From: Phialophora verrucosa
Lineage: Eukaryota > Ascomycota > Eurotiomycetes > Chaetothyriales > Herpotrichiellaceae
Assembly: GCA_002099365.1 (NCBI GenBank)
Contig: MSED01000004.1
Coordinates: forward strand, 2,294,001-2,358,000
Reading direction: 5' to 3'
DNA: 64,000 bases
Positions 10,113 to 21,791 of this stretch are shown in pieces (position 1 is the stretch's first letter; every line of letters starts with the position of its first letter). The notes beneath the pieces were generated by a model. That model was not told the origin of the DNA and did not search any database. It saw only the letters and a list, made by a program, of their open reading frames with translations. The position numbers and the translations under genes were made by a program.

Positions 10113-12354
10113 CTATTCCTGTTTCAATTTCTCTGCACTCGCCGGAGTGTCATTCTGCGCCGAGGGCAGACTCATACCATCATACCAGCCCTTGGGCATC
10201 CTCATACCAGGCTTCCACACACTGTGTGCGTTCGATTCAATGGCCTCCGAGGCTGAAATGATGTCGACGTGATATATGGGCTCGTCCGCGGACTTCGCCG
10301 TGGCGTCTCGGACACCGTAAACAATCAAGGTATTGCCCAGGTGCCGCGCGATGTCTGCTCCCGAGAGAATACACCCGTGGGGCCCCAGTTTCGCCACCAC
10401 TGGTCTGAGAAGCTGCGCCGCTGCAAGGTAGCTGGTGTCTTTGATGACAGCATTAGATGACACGTACGCGACGATGCAAAGGAGGAGTAATTGGGCTGCT
10501 GGTACACCGGCCAAGATGGCCGATGTCCACTTCCAGTCGACTCTCAGCACTTGAGCCTGCAAGGGCGGAAAGCCGCGGATAGATACCCGAGGACCGTAAT
10601 AGTCATAGGCAGCAATTGCGGCGAGGGAGAACAATTGGATCAGACCTTCAATGTCTTCGGGACGATAGTCCACCGTTGGAACGCCACCGAGATCAACGTC
10701 GAGGTCGTTGAGTGTCAAGTTTTCGGAGAAGCACAATTCATAGTCACATTGGTAGTACAGCTTTGTATCGCCCTCCGATCCTGCTGTCCTTCCAAGCGCT
10801 CCGGCGAGAAGTCTAGCCTGTGCGTCGGGTATGTCGTACGCTTCCCTGTGCTGCGAGTACCTTGGTATGGGCGGCACAAAGACCGGAAGAACGGTGCTGT
10901 TGCAGTCAAAAAGGTTCCCCGTCGTTCCATCCTGCTGGAATGCTAAGACTCTGATAGACCTTGGCCCATAGTCGAGGTGTTCAGGGTACGTTGCCCAAGT
11001 CAATTTGGTCACGTTCGGTGGCGCACTCCAGGGTATTGTTTTGTCCTTGCCCGTGGAGTTGATTCGGAAAGTCAAGTTCCTGGACGAGAAGTCGCTGACG
11101 ACGTGCTTTTGACAGACCGCCATAGTTCCAACTGTGCGCCGTGACATGACTATCACATTTTCGCTGGTAAAAGCCACCCGTGGACCTACATCGGCGAGTC
11201 TCACTTGGAACACCGACTCATCTTCATAGACAGAATAACGGTCCTCGTCATTTTCGAAGTCGACGCCCGGTCGGAGTGTTATCCACCCAATCTGCCCAAA
11301 GAAGTTGGCAAGCGTGGGTCCTGTTAGATCCCCAGGCACGAGAAAATTAAAAACCTTCGTGGCCTCCCGTGCATCGCCCATGGGCAGTTGTAGGTCACTC
11401 CAGTCGGTGACATTGAGTTGGCCCGGTGCTATAGAATCAGCAAGTGCAATCTCCAATTCCGGGTCGACGTTCGACCACGGGATTGTAACACTGACCTTCG
11501 AAGCTCACCCGTTTGTCTGAGATCTCTAGAGGCACGTACAGCCCGATGGCCGCCACAACGACCTGTAGCCCCAGGTTGAGGGCTAGGGAAACCGCGCAAT
11601 ACCACTGCACCCGGCTCGGAGTGAGTCGCCCTTTCACCCTGCCCGTCCACAATAGTTGCATCGTGCTGAGAAGGCTCTCACATTGCATGACTTGGTCGAA
11701 CTCCTTGAGAGCAAAATACCTCGTTGACAGCAATTGCCACCGCAGCGACCGAGCGAAGCCCTTGAATGCCGAACTCAATGCCATTCCGAGAAGCATCGAG
11801 AGACCTATGTTGAAAGTGTTGAAGATGTTGGCGTCGCGTTGCAACAGGTACGGCGCCTTGGAGTAAGCATAGCATAGCCAGAATAACGCCAGGCACAAAA
11901 TGGTCGTCAGCAATAGCTGCCACAGGCCGCTAAAGAACACTCTCCAACATTGAGGACCTCTTCTAAAGTGACGCAGAGTACTCAGACCATGGGCGGCGTA
12001 ACTTTCGGAGTCTGCTGGTTGATGTTCCCATGGCTCCGGTATCGATAGCCGCGAAGCGATGGTTGACAATGAGATTGTACTTTCTAGCGAGACTGGAATG
12101 TTGTATGCCGTAAGACGTCCGATTCACGACCATGAAGTCTGAGCTTTGAGGATTTGCACACCCTTACCTGTTTTTCTGCCCCTAGCAGCGCTAGTTCGTT
12201 CTTGGTGCTTCCTCTTCGACTCGCTCATGGTGCTCACGGGCATGTCTCGACTGTCTAGGCGGAAACCAGGGCCGGCATCGTAAACTGACGGATGTCGAGT
12301 CACCGAGGTTGATAGCAGTGGGAGGCCATCTTCTGGGGACCGGTCCGGATTCAT
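10113..12354 (-). CDS. Large fungal membrane protein of unknown function, 3 exons
   Basis: Proposed exons 12354-12168, 12092-11496 and 11428-10113 give 699 aa. Intron 1 is 75 bp (GTAAGG...CCAG) and intron 2 is 67 bp (GTCAGT...TATAG); both are phase 1 and both close in frame. The N-terminus is a soluble basic Ser/Pro-rich segment. Hydrophobic segments at about 113-138, 155-175 and 224-250 precede a large lumenal or extracellular domain with several Cys and N-glycosylation sequons, and a last membrane helix near 580-605 (WTSAILAGVPAAQLLLL) precedes a cytosolic tail. This few-helix, big-ectodomain plan is common in uncharacterised Pezizomycotina surface proteins. I recognise no named family. Exon 2 opens without an ATG, which is why the upstream exon is needed; the first-exon start is less certain. 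Confidence 0.68.
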
Positions 12355-13932
12355 GGCCGTGTGAATGGTGTAGAGCACGGTTAGGCGCAAAGCAAAATTG
12401 CTGCGATTGAGATAGGTGTCCGCTTGAAGGCGGAAGAAAAGGAAAGGAAGATGTACATTATCTCTGTCAGTTTCGGCTCGTTCAGACATTCAAGCTTGCC
12501 TTGAGCCCGAGAAGCTTTCCACTTGCGAGGAGCCAAGGGGAGCTGAACCGTTGGCTCATGAGGGAACACGAACGCCAAGTCCATCATTAGCAAATGAGAA
12601 GAGTGGTGGGAAGCATCTTAAGCGAAGAGAAGCCATCGCCAAGCAGTCGGTCATAGCAAAGGCGAATTACCTCGCCGTTCGTTTGCATCAGACAAGACAT
12701 CGGGAGTTGCAGAGGCGGAATTGCTGTGGCTGAGAGCTGGTTCTGGGCCGGTTTCGATATTCGAGGAGCGGAGATCGCATTTGCCTCGGACATTGAAAGG
12801 CAGGTGTTTATCACACTTGAACTTGATGTCCGCAACTGGCGATTGAGCTACTCTGTAAGTGAGAATGATATCGAGAGTGCGTGGGAGCCTCAAGCGGAGG
12901 CGGAGATGAAAGCTGCGTAAAGCTGGGAGAAACTAGCCTTGTGTGGAACAACTGCTTGAACAACTGCTCGACCGTACTCAATACGGCGACGGATTGGTAC
13001 CGCCAGCGCCCAACACTCCCTCGACGCCCGACAACCACTTACAACCACTTTCAAAGTCATGTCGCGGGTTCTAACTCCCCTCCTCACATCTCAAACTGAG
13101 TGACCACCATCTATCGCGGTAATCGGTCATGAGAAGCGATTGGATTGACCTCCTTTTCCTTCCAGGGGCGTAATTTTGCCTATAAGGGCACTAGGGACGC
13201 CTGATGACAGCTGGACGAACCGACGGAGTGGCGTCCTCTTGCTCTACATCTGTCGCGGCGACGAAGAGGTTTGTCTGCACTTGCAGCCAGCCGCAGCAGC
13301 TTACCACTGTAAAGATGTGCGCGTGTTGGATGAGACGACCTTGTCAGCTGTGCATCCCGCCGGTATGTCTGAGTATACGATGATGACTCAACCTAGCAAT
13401 GCAGTGCAGTGCAATACAGTCAGTGCAGCGCGGTTGAACGACCCTACCGATAGTGGATGTAATGTGGAATTTTGCTCTCCTGGTCTCACAGGTCCTCCAG
13501 GTTTCTCGACGGATGAGGAGTCCTACACTGTCCGGAACACACTAGGAGACGCGCGCACTGTGAGGCGCTACATCGTAATGCGCAGGCCTCGGGCGTGGTG
13601 CCGGTATCACGCAGACACAGCTGACATGCCGAAATTGTCGATAGTTGCGCGACGGGGTGATGCATCAGCATTCATTCGTTTATCCAATTCGGCGCCACCT
13701 CAGCCATGAAGCGAACGACCTGACGCGAGTACGGACAGCTCACTAACTATAGAAGCGGGTCATCAGTCAGGCACACAGACTATCGACCGTACTGCCAGGA
13801 TACGCACAGAGTGTGACACATACATATATAGCCAGTGTGCCGGCCTGATCCTGCGGTGGTCCTCGGTCTGCTACATACACCCAGAGTTGGCTCCAAGTTG
13901 GGCAAAACGGCACCCACCCAACTAACCACACG
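12355..13932. other. Intergenic region, no gene seen
   Basis: About 1.6 kb of divergent spacer between the membrane-protein gene and the Cys/His-rich gene. The frame at 13176-13709 opens with TTG and has no known domain. No clear regulatory element was recognised. Confidence 0.5.
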
Positions 13933-14541
13933 ATGTGCTTTTACGACCTCAAGGAATACACCTGCCGCAACTACGGCCATCACGCCGAGGGCTGCAGCGG
14001 CATCATTCGCACGCAAAGAACACCTATCCCCGGCTGTGGCGGCAAGAAAGGACCAATGCGGGATCGGACGTTGAACAGCGACTACTTCTGCCCCGGCGAT
14101 CAGGGGAACGCTACCACAGAGCAGATTCCAACGAACGAACTCTGCCACAACTGTTCATATTTCGCCGACCTGGCTCAGAACTCACATTCTCAGCAGCCAC
14201 AACACGAAGAGGAGGAGGAAGAGGAGTACGACCCCTATGGTCCACAGCATCCAATGCACCAAGCCCAGCATCCCGCACACGGTGGAGCGGAAGAGGGAGA
14301 GGGCGATTACGATGAGGACGATGGAGATATGGAAGAGGTGCACATCCCGCCTTACACGGCCCACACAGCCCACCCAGCCCACACTGCCCATACCGCTCAC
14401 GGCGCCTCTCTCCATCCTATGCATGACCTCGGAGAAGAGGACGAAGGTGAGGACGACGATATGGAGGAAGTGCCGATTCCGCATTCCACCAGCACGCACG
14501 GGCACGTTGGCGGGGGCGCGGTCCATGGACATACCCATTAG
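13933..14541 (+). CDS. Small Cys-rich protein with His/acidic repeat tail
   Basis: A 202-aa single-exon protein with two parts. Residues 1-80 are Cys-rich (Cys at 2, 11, 21, 35, 53, 71 and 74, the last two as CHNC) and begin MCFYDLKEYTC, reminiscent of a common uncharacterised Pezizomycotina family of small proteins opening MCFYDQ and carrying spaced cysteines. Residues 90-202 are low complexity: a seven-Glu run at 92-98, acidic blocks ending MEEV, and His-rich stretches including five consecutive T/P-A-H triplets at 142-156. There is no signal peptide or membrane segment, so it is probably intracellular. Cys plus His plus acid suggests metal binding (zinc, copper or nickel), which is inference only. 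Codon use and the clean open frame support a real gene; function is unknown. Confidence 0.7.
   Translation: MCFYDLKEYTCRNYGHHAEGCSGIIRTQRTPIPGCGGKKGPMRDRTLNSDYFCPGDQGNATTEQIPTNELCHNCSYFADLAQNSHSQQPQHEEEEEEEYDPYGPQHPMHQAQHPAHGGAEEGEGDYDEDDGDMEEVHIPPYTAHTAHPAHTAHTAHGASLHPMHDLGEEDEGEDDDMEEVPIPHSTSTHGHVGGGAVHGHTH
14356..14400 (+). repeat. Five 9-bp codon repeats encoding T/P-A-H triplets
   Basis: Five consecutive 9-bp units, each encoding Thr/Pro-Ala-His with synonymous variation at third positions, inside the small His-rich gene. The varied third bases show selection on the protein repeat rather than a very recent DNA duplication. Confidence 0.85.
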
Positions 14542-14785
14542 GCGGCAGAGGAGTTTACCCAAGCTGTGAAGATGTACGAAATGGACTTTTGGCGAAGCTG
14601 CTTGACTCGTTCGTGCTGCGTATATGATAACTTTGCATGCAATTTTCCCTTGTTGTTGATATGATGGTGCGTGAAGGTCCGTGGCTCCCTTCGTCAAGTG
14701 GTGCCTCCCGAGGAGAAGACCTTGTGACTCGATGCTCATGTCCACTGTTTCTTTGCTCGGAGGTGTCTCGCGGCATGATTTATCC

Positions 14786-17256
14786 TCACACAGGAAATGG
14801 GTAGTCTTTCGTCTGGCTTCCGGCCAACGCTCTCCTCGTGGCTGCCTCAAGCTCATGGTTCCAGTTGGGCGGTGGCGGGGCCTCCATCGGGATGTCCGTC
14901 ACATCCAACTCCTCAAACCGCTGCGACACCTCGGTCAGCAGCTGGCGGAAGATCCTCCACGCGCGGTACCCCGACCGTGACCCTTCGGCCATGCACCAGA
15001 GGTAACCCATGGCTTTGCGCACGTACGTGACCAGTTGCGGAATCTCGTCGCGAAAATGCTGCGCATCGAGTGCAAGTTCGAGCAGTAACACGGCCGTCGC
15101 TTGCGCCACGAAATGCAGAAGACTCCACCACGGGAGAAGTTGGAAGGCTTCGTGCGCGGTGGGATACTCGGGCATGAGCGCAAGCATCGACATGGCCGCA
15201 TGCACGCAAGTTCGCGCAGAACTGCGATTGAACTCCTGCGAGCGGGCGGATTCGTCCTTGATTTCGATCTCACATAGACAGGGCCGGTTGAGGATCATCT
15301 CCACGCTGTAATAGTACATGCCCAGTTCGATCTTTGTCCTCGGATCCGTATCCGCATGGCCTTGGCCGTGGATAGCCAGCTCTTCGGGCAGGTCCTCGGC
15401 CCACTGTCTCAGCTCGGACTGCAGGCTGCCTATTTTGCGCTGTATCTCGGACCACGGATCGTCAGAAGTGCCGCTGTATATCTGCATGGCGACTTTGTCG
15501 CTCAGGCGGCACAGGTACAGTCGTTGGGGCGGGTAAGAGGCCGGCACATTGCGTCCCACGGAAGCAAAGCTTTTCCAAGGCACCATCCCGCCGGTCATTT
15601 GGGATATGCTGCGTCCGGCGTGCAAGTATTCGAGCCAGATCTTTCTAGAGCCATCAGGGGTCAAGTAGTCGTCAACTTGTCCGGAGAACGCTAGAATTTC
15701 GTCGGGGACTGACCAGAATAGATCTACTGGTATGGTGACATCGACCAAGAAAACGGATTTTGGGCGCCCCGTCATCTCGGCGATCAATATCTCTAGGCTA
15801 TAGAGGGAGTACCACGTTCGAGCACGGCGGGCCTTTTCCAATTCACTGACGTTTACGTCCGTCACCCTGAGGTGAAGACCCAGTGCTGTAGCGTGGCGAG
15901 TGGCGTGGCCCAAGGTATTCCAGGCGCTGTCAATATGGTCAGCAAGGGCGGCTCTTCAAATGTGCAGGACAGACCGTGTGATGGACCCGTTGATGAGGAG
16001 GTAGAACGACAGCAAGCCGATGCCTTGAACACGTTCGATGTCAGGATGATCGAACATCACTCTGTGGTCGAGACCGAGAGAGCGCGCCCTCGCGTAGTAG
16101 ATGAGATGCTCGTCGGCGGGTTCCTGATCGCTCAATTTCGTTATTTGCAGCCATTTGGACCCGATGGCCCAGACCAGGTTGGCCAGTGCCAACCAATGCC
16201 TTTTGGTCCATGAAGGATTCTGTCCCGCGATCGAGAATTGGTACGCCTGCTGCAGGAACTGCTCTCGGAGGACGAACTGGAACGCTCCTTGCATGGCGTG
16301 AAAGAAAGCTTCGGACAGGAGCACCACGCTTTCTCTGGCAGGCCAGTAATACTGATCCACAAAGTCCTCGTCAACGGCTAAGACGTTGGTGTCATCCATG
16401 AAATAGATCAAGTCTGTAGCGACGTTTACATCCATCTCGGCGGCATTGACGCGGCCGGGATTATCATCTCGAGTTCCACGCACGGTCTCGAATGCGCGTT
16501 GGATCCAGGAAATCTCCGACATCTTTCCGACGAAGCCGGAGCCCCCTCCTCCGTTGTTCAAAGAGACAATGCGAGCCAGCTCTCCCTGTTTACCAGGGGA
16601 GCCTACACTTGACCCGGCTCTGTTCTCGCCGGAGGCCGCGCCTGGTCGCGTAGGTGCTTGAGTGGATGGTGTCCGTTGACTGGTGGAAGGCGCCGTCCGA
16701 ATGTGCGATTGACTGCTCGAGTCAGGTCCCGGCTCGTCCTCTTCCTGTTCCGAGTACTGTTAACCAAGTCAGAAGACGCTGTATCCTGGAGGCGACGAAG
16801 TGTAAGAGGAGATACCTTGGCCAAGATGTCCATAACGTCGGCATGCTCCTCTGGTCGAAAATCCGGGCGTTCTGTTAACGCGCGAAGGGCATTCCGCAAT
16901 TTGGCGTTCTCAGACTCCAACAAGCCGACTCGATCCAGGCTCTCGGCCAGATCCCTGCTGGATATCAGCACATACGTCGAACACCGGCGCCAAGTCAAGT
17001 ACTTCTTGTTGCGTTCCCTTTTCCGGTCGCCGTAAGCACAGACGGCGTTATCTTTGATGCATTTGGTACAACGTTCGCCCCCAGAGCATTTGGTCCGCAT
17101 TACTCGGCAGCGATCACAAGCATGCGACGTGCGCATTTTTGTTGAAAATTTTTTGTTCGAGGACGGCTGTTTTGGCTGGGAATGCCGCTGAGGAGGCTGG
17201 CTGGGGCTCCCAGGGCCACCTGACGAGCCGGCGATGTCCTCTGCTTGAGTCGGCAT
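14786..17256 (-). CDS. Zn2Cys6 fungal-specific transcription factor, 4 exons
   Basis: Exons 17256-17003, 16957-16816, 16756-15975 and 15926-14786 give 772 aa; introns are 45, 59 and 48 bp and all phases close. The N-terminus is Ser/Pro/Gln-rich. Residues 47-73 form the binuclear zinc cluster C-X2-C-X6-C-X5-C-X2-C-X6-C (ACDRCRVMRTKC...CTKC...C), followed by the basic linker GDRKRERNK. A Leu-rich coiled coil (SLDRVGLLESENAKLRNALRAL) then allows dimerisation. The large remainder matches the fungal-specific TF domain (PF04082), including GHATRHATALGLHL and ARRARTWYSLYSLEI. It probably binds CGG-type half sites and regulates metabolic genes; the targets are unknown. The 45-bp intron 1 has no stop and is a multiple of three, so its removal rests on splice signals and family spacing. 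Confidence 0.88.
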
Positions 17257-18454
17257 AGCGCTGGCTTTCTTGTGCGTGGACTCCTGTAGACCAGCTCGCG
17301 GCGTAGTTGACAACCGCAGAATAGTGCAAGCATGAAGAGAAGAAACACGGAAGAGACGTGGCAAATTGGGACTGGGAACTAAATTCCGGGTGAAGATCGT
17401 CTCATCAAACAGGAAAGTAGATATGCGCCAGAAGCGGTAGTGTAGACGGCGCCTCTATGAAGCAGCAATTCGAGAAACAGATTGATCTTTGCGTCATGTA
17501 GAAAGGAAGATCAAGCCGCCTTGCAACATGGCCTGTGGCAACCGGCAGCACGGGTCTCGCAGCAAGCTGGAGCACCGCTACGAGTTGCCCCGGGAAAGGT
17601 TTCCGGGTATAGGGTTTGATCAGACATCAGCATGACGAGCTTCAACAGCGACTGGCGCGGCCGTGGTTCCACTGAGGTCTCGACCTGGGCCAGGGTGAAC
17701 CAATGGTATTGTGCCGGATCCATTTTCCCCCATGGTTGCACGCTTTGCTTCTCCTTGAACAGTCCCTTCTTATCTCCACCGACTGGGGGACTCTGAAGGT
17801 CGAAAGCTGTCGTCTCCTCGTATCTGAGTTGGACACGGCTGGGTAGGCAATGCAGGGAACATAGAGAGGAAGTAGACAGAGATGTGTCTGGCTCTGGTTG
17901 ACACCAGGCAATGTGCGAAAAGGACGCGAACGCCCAGCAATATGCCTCGTTTCGACATGTCGATCCCGAAGCGGGAGCGGGCTTGTACCCATTAGGAGAC
18001 TGCCCCTCGATGTCACCCTCGCCTCGCCGGTTCGATCTCAACAGGCGACGAGGACTCGTGAAGGGCCGGGGGATGAAGCTCGGAGAGGCGTGGTGCTTGA
18101 GCGTGAACTCTACGAGACACTGAGACGACACGGAAAAAGCCTGCCCCGACAGGCCCGGGGGGGTCGACACGAATAGGCCCGGAAGAGAGGAAATGGAAGA
18201 TCGTGCGGTTGGCTCCTGTTGCAGGCTGATGGGCGCGGCGTTGGTGGTTGGTGGTTGGTGGCCGTTGGAGCGAGTGACGTACCCACCAACCCCGCCGCTG
18301 CAGCTCTGAAGCTCGCCAGATTTTACGCACCCAATCAACACCCCGCCATCCCCCTCCAGCTCATTATTTTCAGGTCAACATTTTGAATTTCCACCGTCTG
18401 CCATTGTCTCTTGCTACCGGCCCTCTTATAGCTACCGTCTCCTTTTGTTCCAAG
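17257..18454. other. Divergent promoter region with 7-bp tandem repeat
   Basis: About 1.2 kb between the divergently transcribed Zn2Cys6 regulator and iPGM. It holds three copies of a TTGGTGG heptamer (18241-18261) and pyrimidine-rich tracts close to the iPGM start. The 831-nt open frame on the minus strand (18341-17511) opens with TTG, has no early ATG and no family signature, so I do not call it. Confidence 0.55.
18241..18261 (+). repeat. Tandem heptamer TTGGTGG x3
   Basis: Three perfect head-to-tail copies of a 7-bp G/T-rich unit about 195 bp upstream of the iPGM start codon. It may be a simple repeat or a promoter element. Confidence 0.85.
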
Positions 18455-20072
18455 ATGGCAAAGGTAGACCACAAGGCTGTGTTGAGTACGGCACTTTGAC
18501 ACCTGACTTTCCTCTCCACCTGCTAACCCGCCGATTCCAGTTGTCATTGATGGCTGGGGAATTCCGTCCGAGAGCTCCCCTCCTGAGGGTGATGCCATCG
18601 CTGCCGCCGAGACTCCCGTCATGGACGAGTTTGCCAAGGACGGCTCGAAGACTGCCCAGGGCTACACCGAGCTCGAGGCCTCCTCTCTGGCCGTTGGTCT
18701 GCCCGAAGGCTTGATGGGAAATTCGGAGGTCGGCCATCTCAACATTGGCGCAGGCAGGGTCGTCTGGCAAGACGTGGTACGCATCGACCAAACAATCAGA
18801 AAGGGCGAGATGAACAAGGTGGAAAATATCCGCAAATCGTTCCAGAGAGCTGTCGACGGAAATGGGAGACTGCATCTCCTCGGCCTCGTCAGCGACGGAG
18901 GTGTCCACAGCCACATCAAGCATTTGTTTGCCCTTCTCCAAGTTGCCAAAGAGATGAAAGTTCCCAAGGTCTTCATCCACTTCTTCGGTGACGGTCGAGA
19001 CACCGATCCCAAGAGTGCGGCTGGCTACATGCAAGAGCTGCTCGACAAGCTACAAGAACTAGGCGTTGGGGAACTAGCTACTGTGGTCGGCCGATACTAC
19101 ATCATGGATCGGGACAAAAGATGGGACCGTGTCGAGATAGGCATGAAGGGCATTGTGCTTGGCGAAGGAGAAGAATCCTCCGATCCCGTTGCCACGATCA
19201 AGGCTCGGTATGAAAAGGGCGAGAACGACGAGTTCCTTAAGCCTATCATCGTGGGTGGGGACGAGAGGAGAATCAAGGAAAACGACACTCTGTTCTTCTT
19301 CAATTATCGCTCTGATCGAGTGAGAGAAATTACCCAGCTTCTGGGCGACTATGACCGATCCCCCAAACCGGACTTCCCCTATCCTCCTGGAATTCAGATC
19401 ACGACCATGACCTCGTACAAGACCGACTTTACCTTCCCAATCGCCTTTCCACCCCAACACATGGGCAATGTTCTGGCCGAGTGGCTGGCCAAGAAAGGCT
19501 TGAAGCAATGCCACGTCGCGGAGACCGAGAAGTATGCGCACGTAACCTTCTTCTTCAACGGCGGCGTCGAGAAACAATTCGAGAACGAGGATCGAGAACT
19601 CATTCCCAGCCCTAAGGTCGCCACATACGACCTGGAGCCACCCATGAGCGCTCAAAAGGTGGCAGACAAGCTCAGCGAGCGAATATCTGACAACAAGTAC
19701 GAGTTCCTGATGAACAATTTCGCTCCTCCCGACATGGTGGGTCATACAGGTGTATATGAAGCAGCCATCAAGGGTGTTGCCGCGACGGATGCCGCTATTG
19801 GGACAGTATATGAGACCTGCAAAAAGGAAGGCTACATTTTGTTCGTGACGTCGGATCACGGCAACGCCGAAGAGATGTTGAATGAAGAGGGCAAACCCAA
19901 GACGTCGCACACCACCAACAAGGTGCCGTTTGTGATGGCCAACGCCCCGGAGGGATGGAGCCTTAAAAAGCAGGACGGCGTGCTGGGAGACGTTGGCCCA
20001 ACCATCCTAGCCGCCATGGGCTTGGACCAACCAGAGGAAATGGGCGGAACGTCCTTGTTGATCAAGAAGTAA
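18455..20072 (+). CDS. gpmI: 2,3-bisphosphoglycerate-independent phosphoglycerate mutase, 2 exons
   Basis: Exons 18455-18485 and 18541-20072 give 520 aa, the usual iPGM length. The 55-bp intron (GTACGG...CCAG, with a CTAAC branch site) leaves a 31-nt first exon, and joining it restores the conserved start KAVLIVIDGWGIPSE. The enzyme interconverts 3- and 2-phosphoglycerate in cytosolic glycolysis and gluconeogenesis using two Mn ions. Key residues visible: metal ligand Asp14 in VIDGWG, phospho-Ser72 in the GNSEVGH motif, the DGRDTDP and YYIMDRDKRWDR segments, the FNYRSDR motif, and the C-terminal SDHGNAEEM metal site. It is unrelated to the cofactor-dependent mutase of yeast; filamentous fungi use this form. 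Confidence 0.96.
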
Positions 20073-20387
20073 GTCTTACGTCGCGAATTGCTGTTAAGTG
20101 CAGGTTTGGAGCCCAGGGGTGTACGCATAGGGGGCGTGTTGGTCTGGAGTGTGCTTCTGCGATGCAACGAAGCAAGCGATGCTTCTCCCCCCTTCAGTTG
20201 ACGCATTATTACGAGACAGGAGCTGATGAGAGATGAACATTCGGATAGACGCAAGGCAGACTTAATTGAATGAATAGAGTCCTCCCGTTCATTCCCCCGG
20301 AGACATGTCAACGCCATAAGCATAGCATGCTTCCCGCCGGCCTGATGGACACCATGCCACACATAAAATACGTTGTCGAACCGCAGT
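20073..20387. other. Convergent intergenic spacer
   Basis: 315 bp between the stop codons of iPGM and PRO2, serving as 3' flank for both. No gene or clear structure seen. Confidence 0.6.
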
Positions 20388-21791
20388 TTAAACCTCCATG
20401 CTCTCATGCAAAAACCTCCTCTTCCCTTCCCCATCTCCGTACTCGCCCGCGCCCTGCCCCGTCCCTCTCAGCTTGTACTTGTAGATCGTCAACCCTTCCA
20501 GTCCCACCGGGCCCCTACTGTGGATCTTGTTCGTCGAGATGCCGACCTCGGTGCCGAATCCGTAGCGCATGCCATCCGCAAACCGCGTCGACGCGTTCCA
20601 GTACACGCCCGCCGAATCCACGGCCGAGAGGAACTTCTCCGCCGCCGGGGCCGACGCGGTCACGATGCAGTCGGTGTGGTGGCTCGAGTGGGCGTTGATG
20701 TGCGCGATGGCGGCCAGGAGCGAGGGGTCGTGCGCAGCATCGTCCGCGTCCCGCGCCTCCTCCTCCTCCCCAGGCACCGTCTTCACGGCGATGATCAAGT
20801 CGAGGAACTCGGTGGCGTAGTCCTCGTCGCGCGCATCTTGCAACAACGCGGCCTCGCTCTTGGACAGGACCTGCACCAGCGCGGCCTTGGACTTGGCGTC
20901 GCATCGCAGGCTGACGCCCTTGGCCAGCAGCGCGGCCGCCACGGCGGGCAACACGCTCGTCAGCACGGCTTCGTGCACGAGGAGCGTCTCTGCCGCGTTG
21001 CACGCCGCGGGGTAGTCGCACTTGGAATCGACCACGACTTTGACCGCCGTGGCCGTGATCTGCGCGGCGTCCTTGTGCAAGTAAACGGAGCACAGGCCGT
21101 CGGCGTGGCCGAGGACGGGGATCTTGGTGTGCTCCTTCACGTACCGGACCAGTTCGTTGCCGCCGCGCGGGATCACCAGGTCGATGTACCGGTCCAGGGC
21201 GAGCAGGTCGTCAATCACATCGCGTGTCTTGACGAGCTGGATCGCCTCGCTTGGCACCTCCGTGCCAGCCAGCGCCTGGGAGATGACGCGCGCGATGGCT
21301 TCGAACGAGTGGCTCGATTCCTTGCCGCCCTTGAGGATCGCCGCGTTCCCGGACTTGATCGCAAGCGCCGAGATGTTGGCGATGACCTCGGGCCGCGCTT
21401 CGAAGATGATCAGCAGGACGCCGATCGGGCACGAGACGCGCTCGAGCTCGAGTCCCTCGTCGAGTCTCGTGCGGAGATCGACTCGTCCGATCGGGTCGGG
21501 AAGCTCGCGCACGTCCAGGATGCCTTTCAGCATGTCCTCGTACTTGCCTGGTCGGGAGAGGTCCAGGCGCTTGAGGACGCTCTGGCTGAGTTCGCCGTTT
21601 GCCGAGGCCTGGTGCGCCGAGGCCATGTCTGTGGCGTTTGCGGCGAGGATCGCGGATTTGTTTTCCTGCAGCGCGGTGTGGATGGCCGAGAGGGCCGCAT
21701 TTCGGGACGAGAGAGGGAGGATGGACAGCGTGTGGCTGGCGAGAGACGCGGACTGGGCGCAGGTGAGCGGGGACGAGGATGTTAGGGACAT
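20388..21791 (-). CDS. PRO2: Gamma-glutamyl phosphate reductase (glutamate-5-semialdehyde dehydrogenase)
   Basis: A 467-aa single-exon enzyme of the aldehyde dehydrogenase superfamily. It reduces gamma-glutamyl phosphate with NADPH to glutamate 5-semialdehyde, step two of proline synthesis, in the cytosol. Diagnostic segments in order: LPDPIGRVDLRTRLDEGLEL, CPIGVLLIIFEARPEV, GNAAILKGGKES (cofactor binding), DLVIPRGGNELVRYV, IPVLGHADGLCSVYL, and the catalytic YPAACNAAETLLVH with the nucleophile near Cys264. Near the C-terminus WNASTRFADGMRYGFGTEVGIST is partly visible in frame and typical. The acidic loop GEEEEARDADDA is a small lineage-specific insertion. The ATG at 21791 gives the normal N-terminus. 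A TGAGTCA motif lies about 545 bp upstream. Confidence 0.96.
   Translation of the reverse strand: MSLTSSSPLTCAQSASLASHTLSILPLSSRNAALSAIHTALQENKSAILAANATDMASAHQASANGELSQSVLKRLDLSRPGKYEDMLKGILDVRELPDPIGRVDLRTRLDEGLELERVSCPIGVLLIIFEARPEVIANISALAIKSGNAAILKGGKESSHSFEAIARVISQALAGTEVPSEAIQLVKTRDVIDDLLALDRYIDLVIPRGGNELVRYVKEHTKIPVLGHADGLCSVYLHKDAAQITATAVKVVVDSKCDYPAACNAAETLLVHEAVLTSVLPAVAAALLAKGVSLRCDAKSKAALVQVLSKSEAALLQDARDEDYATEFLDLIIAVKTVPGEEEEARDADDAAHDPSLLAAIAHINAHSSHHTDCIVTASAPAAEKFLSAVDSAGVYWNASTRFADGMRYGFGTEVGISTNKIHSRGPVGLEGLTIYKYKLRGTGQGAGEYGDGEGKRRFLHESMEV

Noticed and set aside
13176..13709. 178-codon plus-strand frame
   Set aside because: TTG start and no domain; the composition looks random.
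17511..18341. Minus-strand open frame of 276 codons between the Zn2Cys6 gene and iPGM
   Set aside because: It opens with TTG, lacks an early ATG, has no domain or family pattern, and overlaps the promoter region of both flanking genes.
20373..21785. Plus-strand open frame of 470 codons over PRO2
   Set aside because: Antisense shadow of the strongly conserved PRO2 enzyme; its Arg/Val/Gly/Asp-rich composition is an effect of GC-rich codons.
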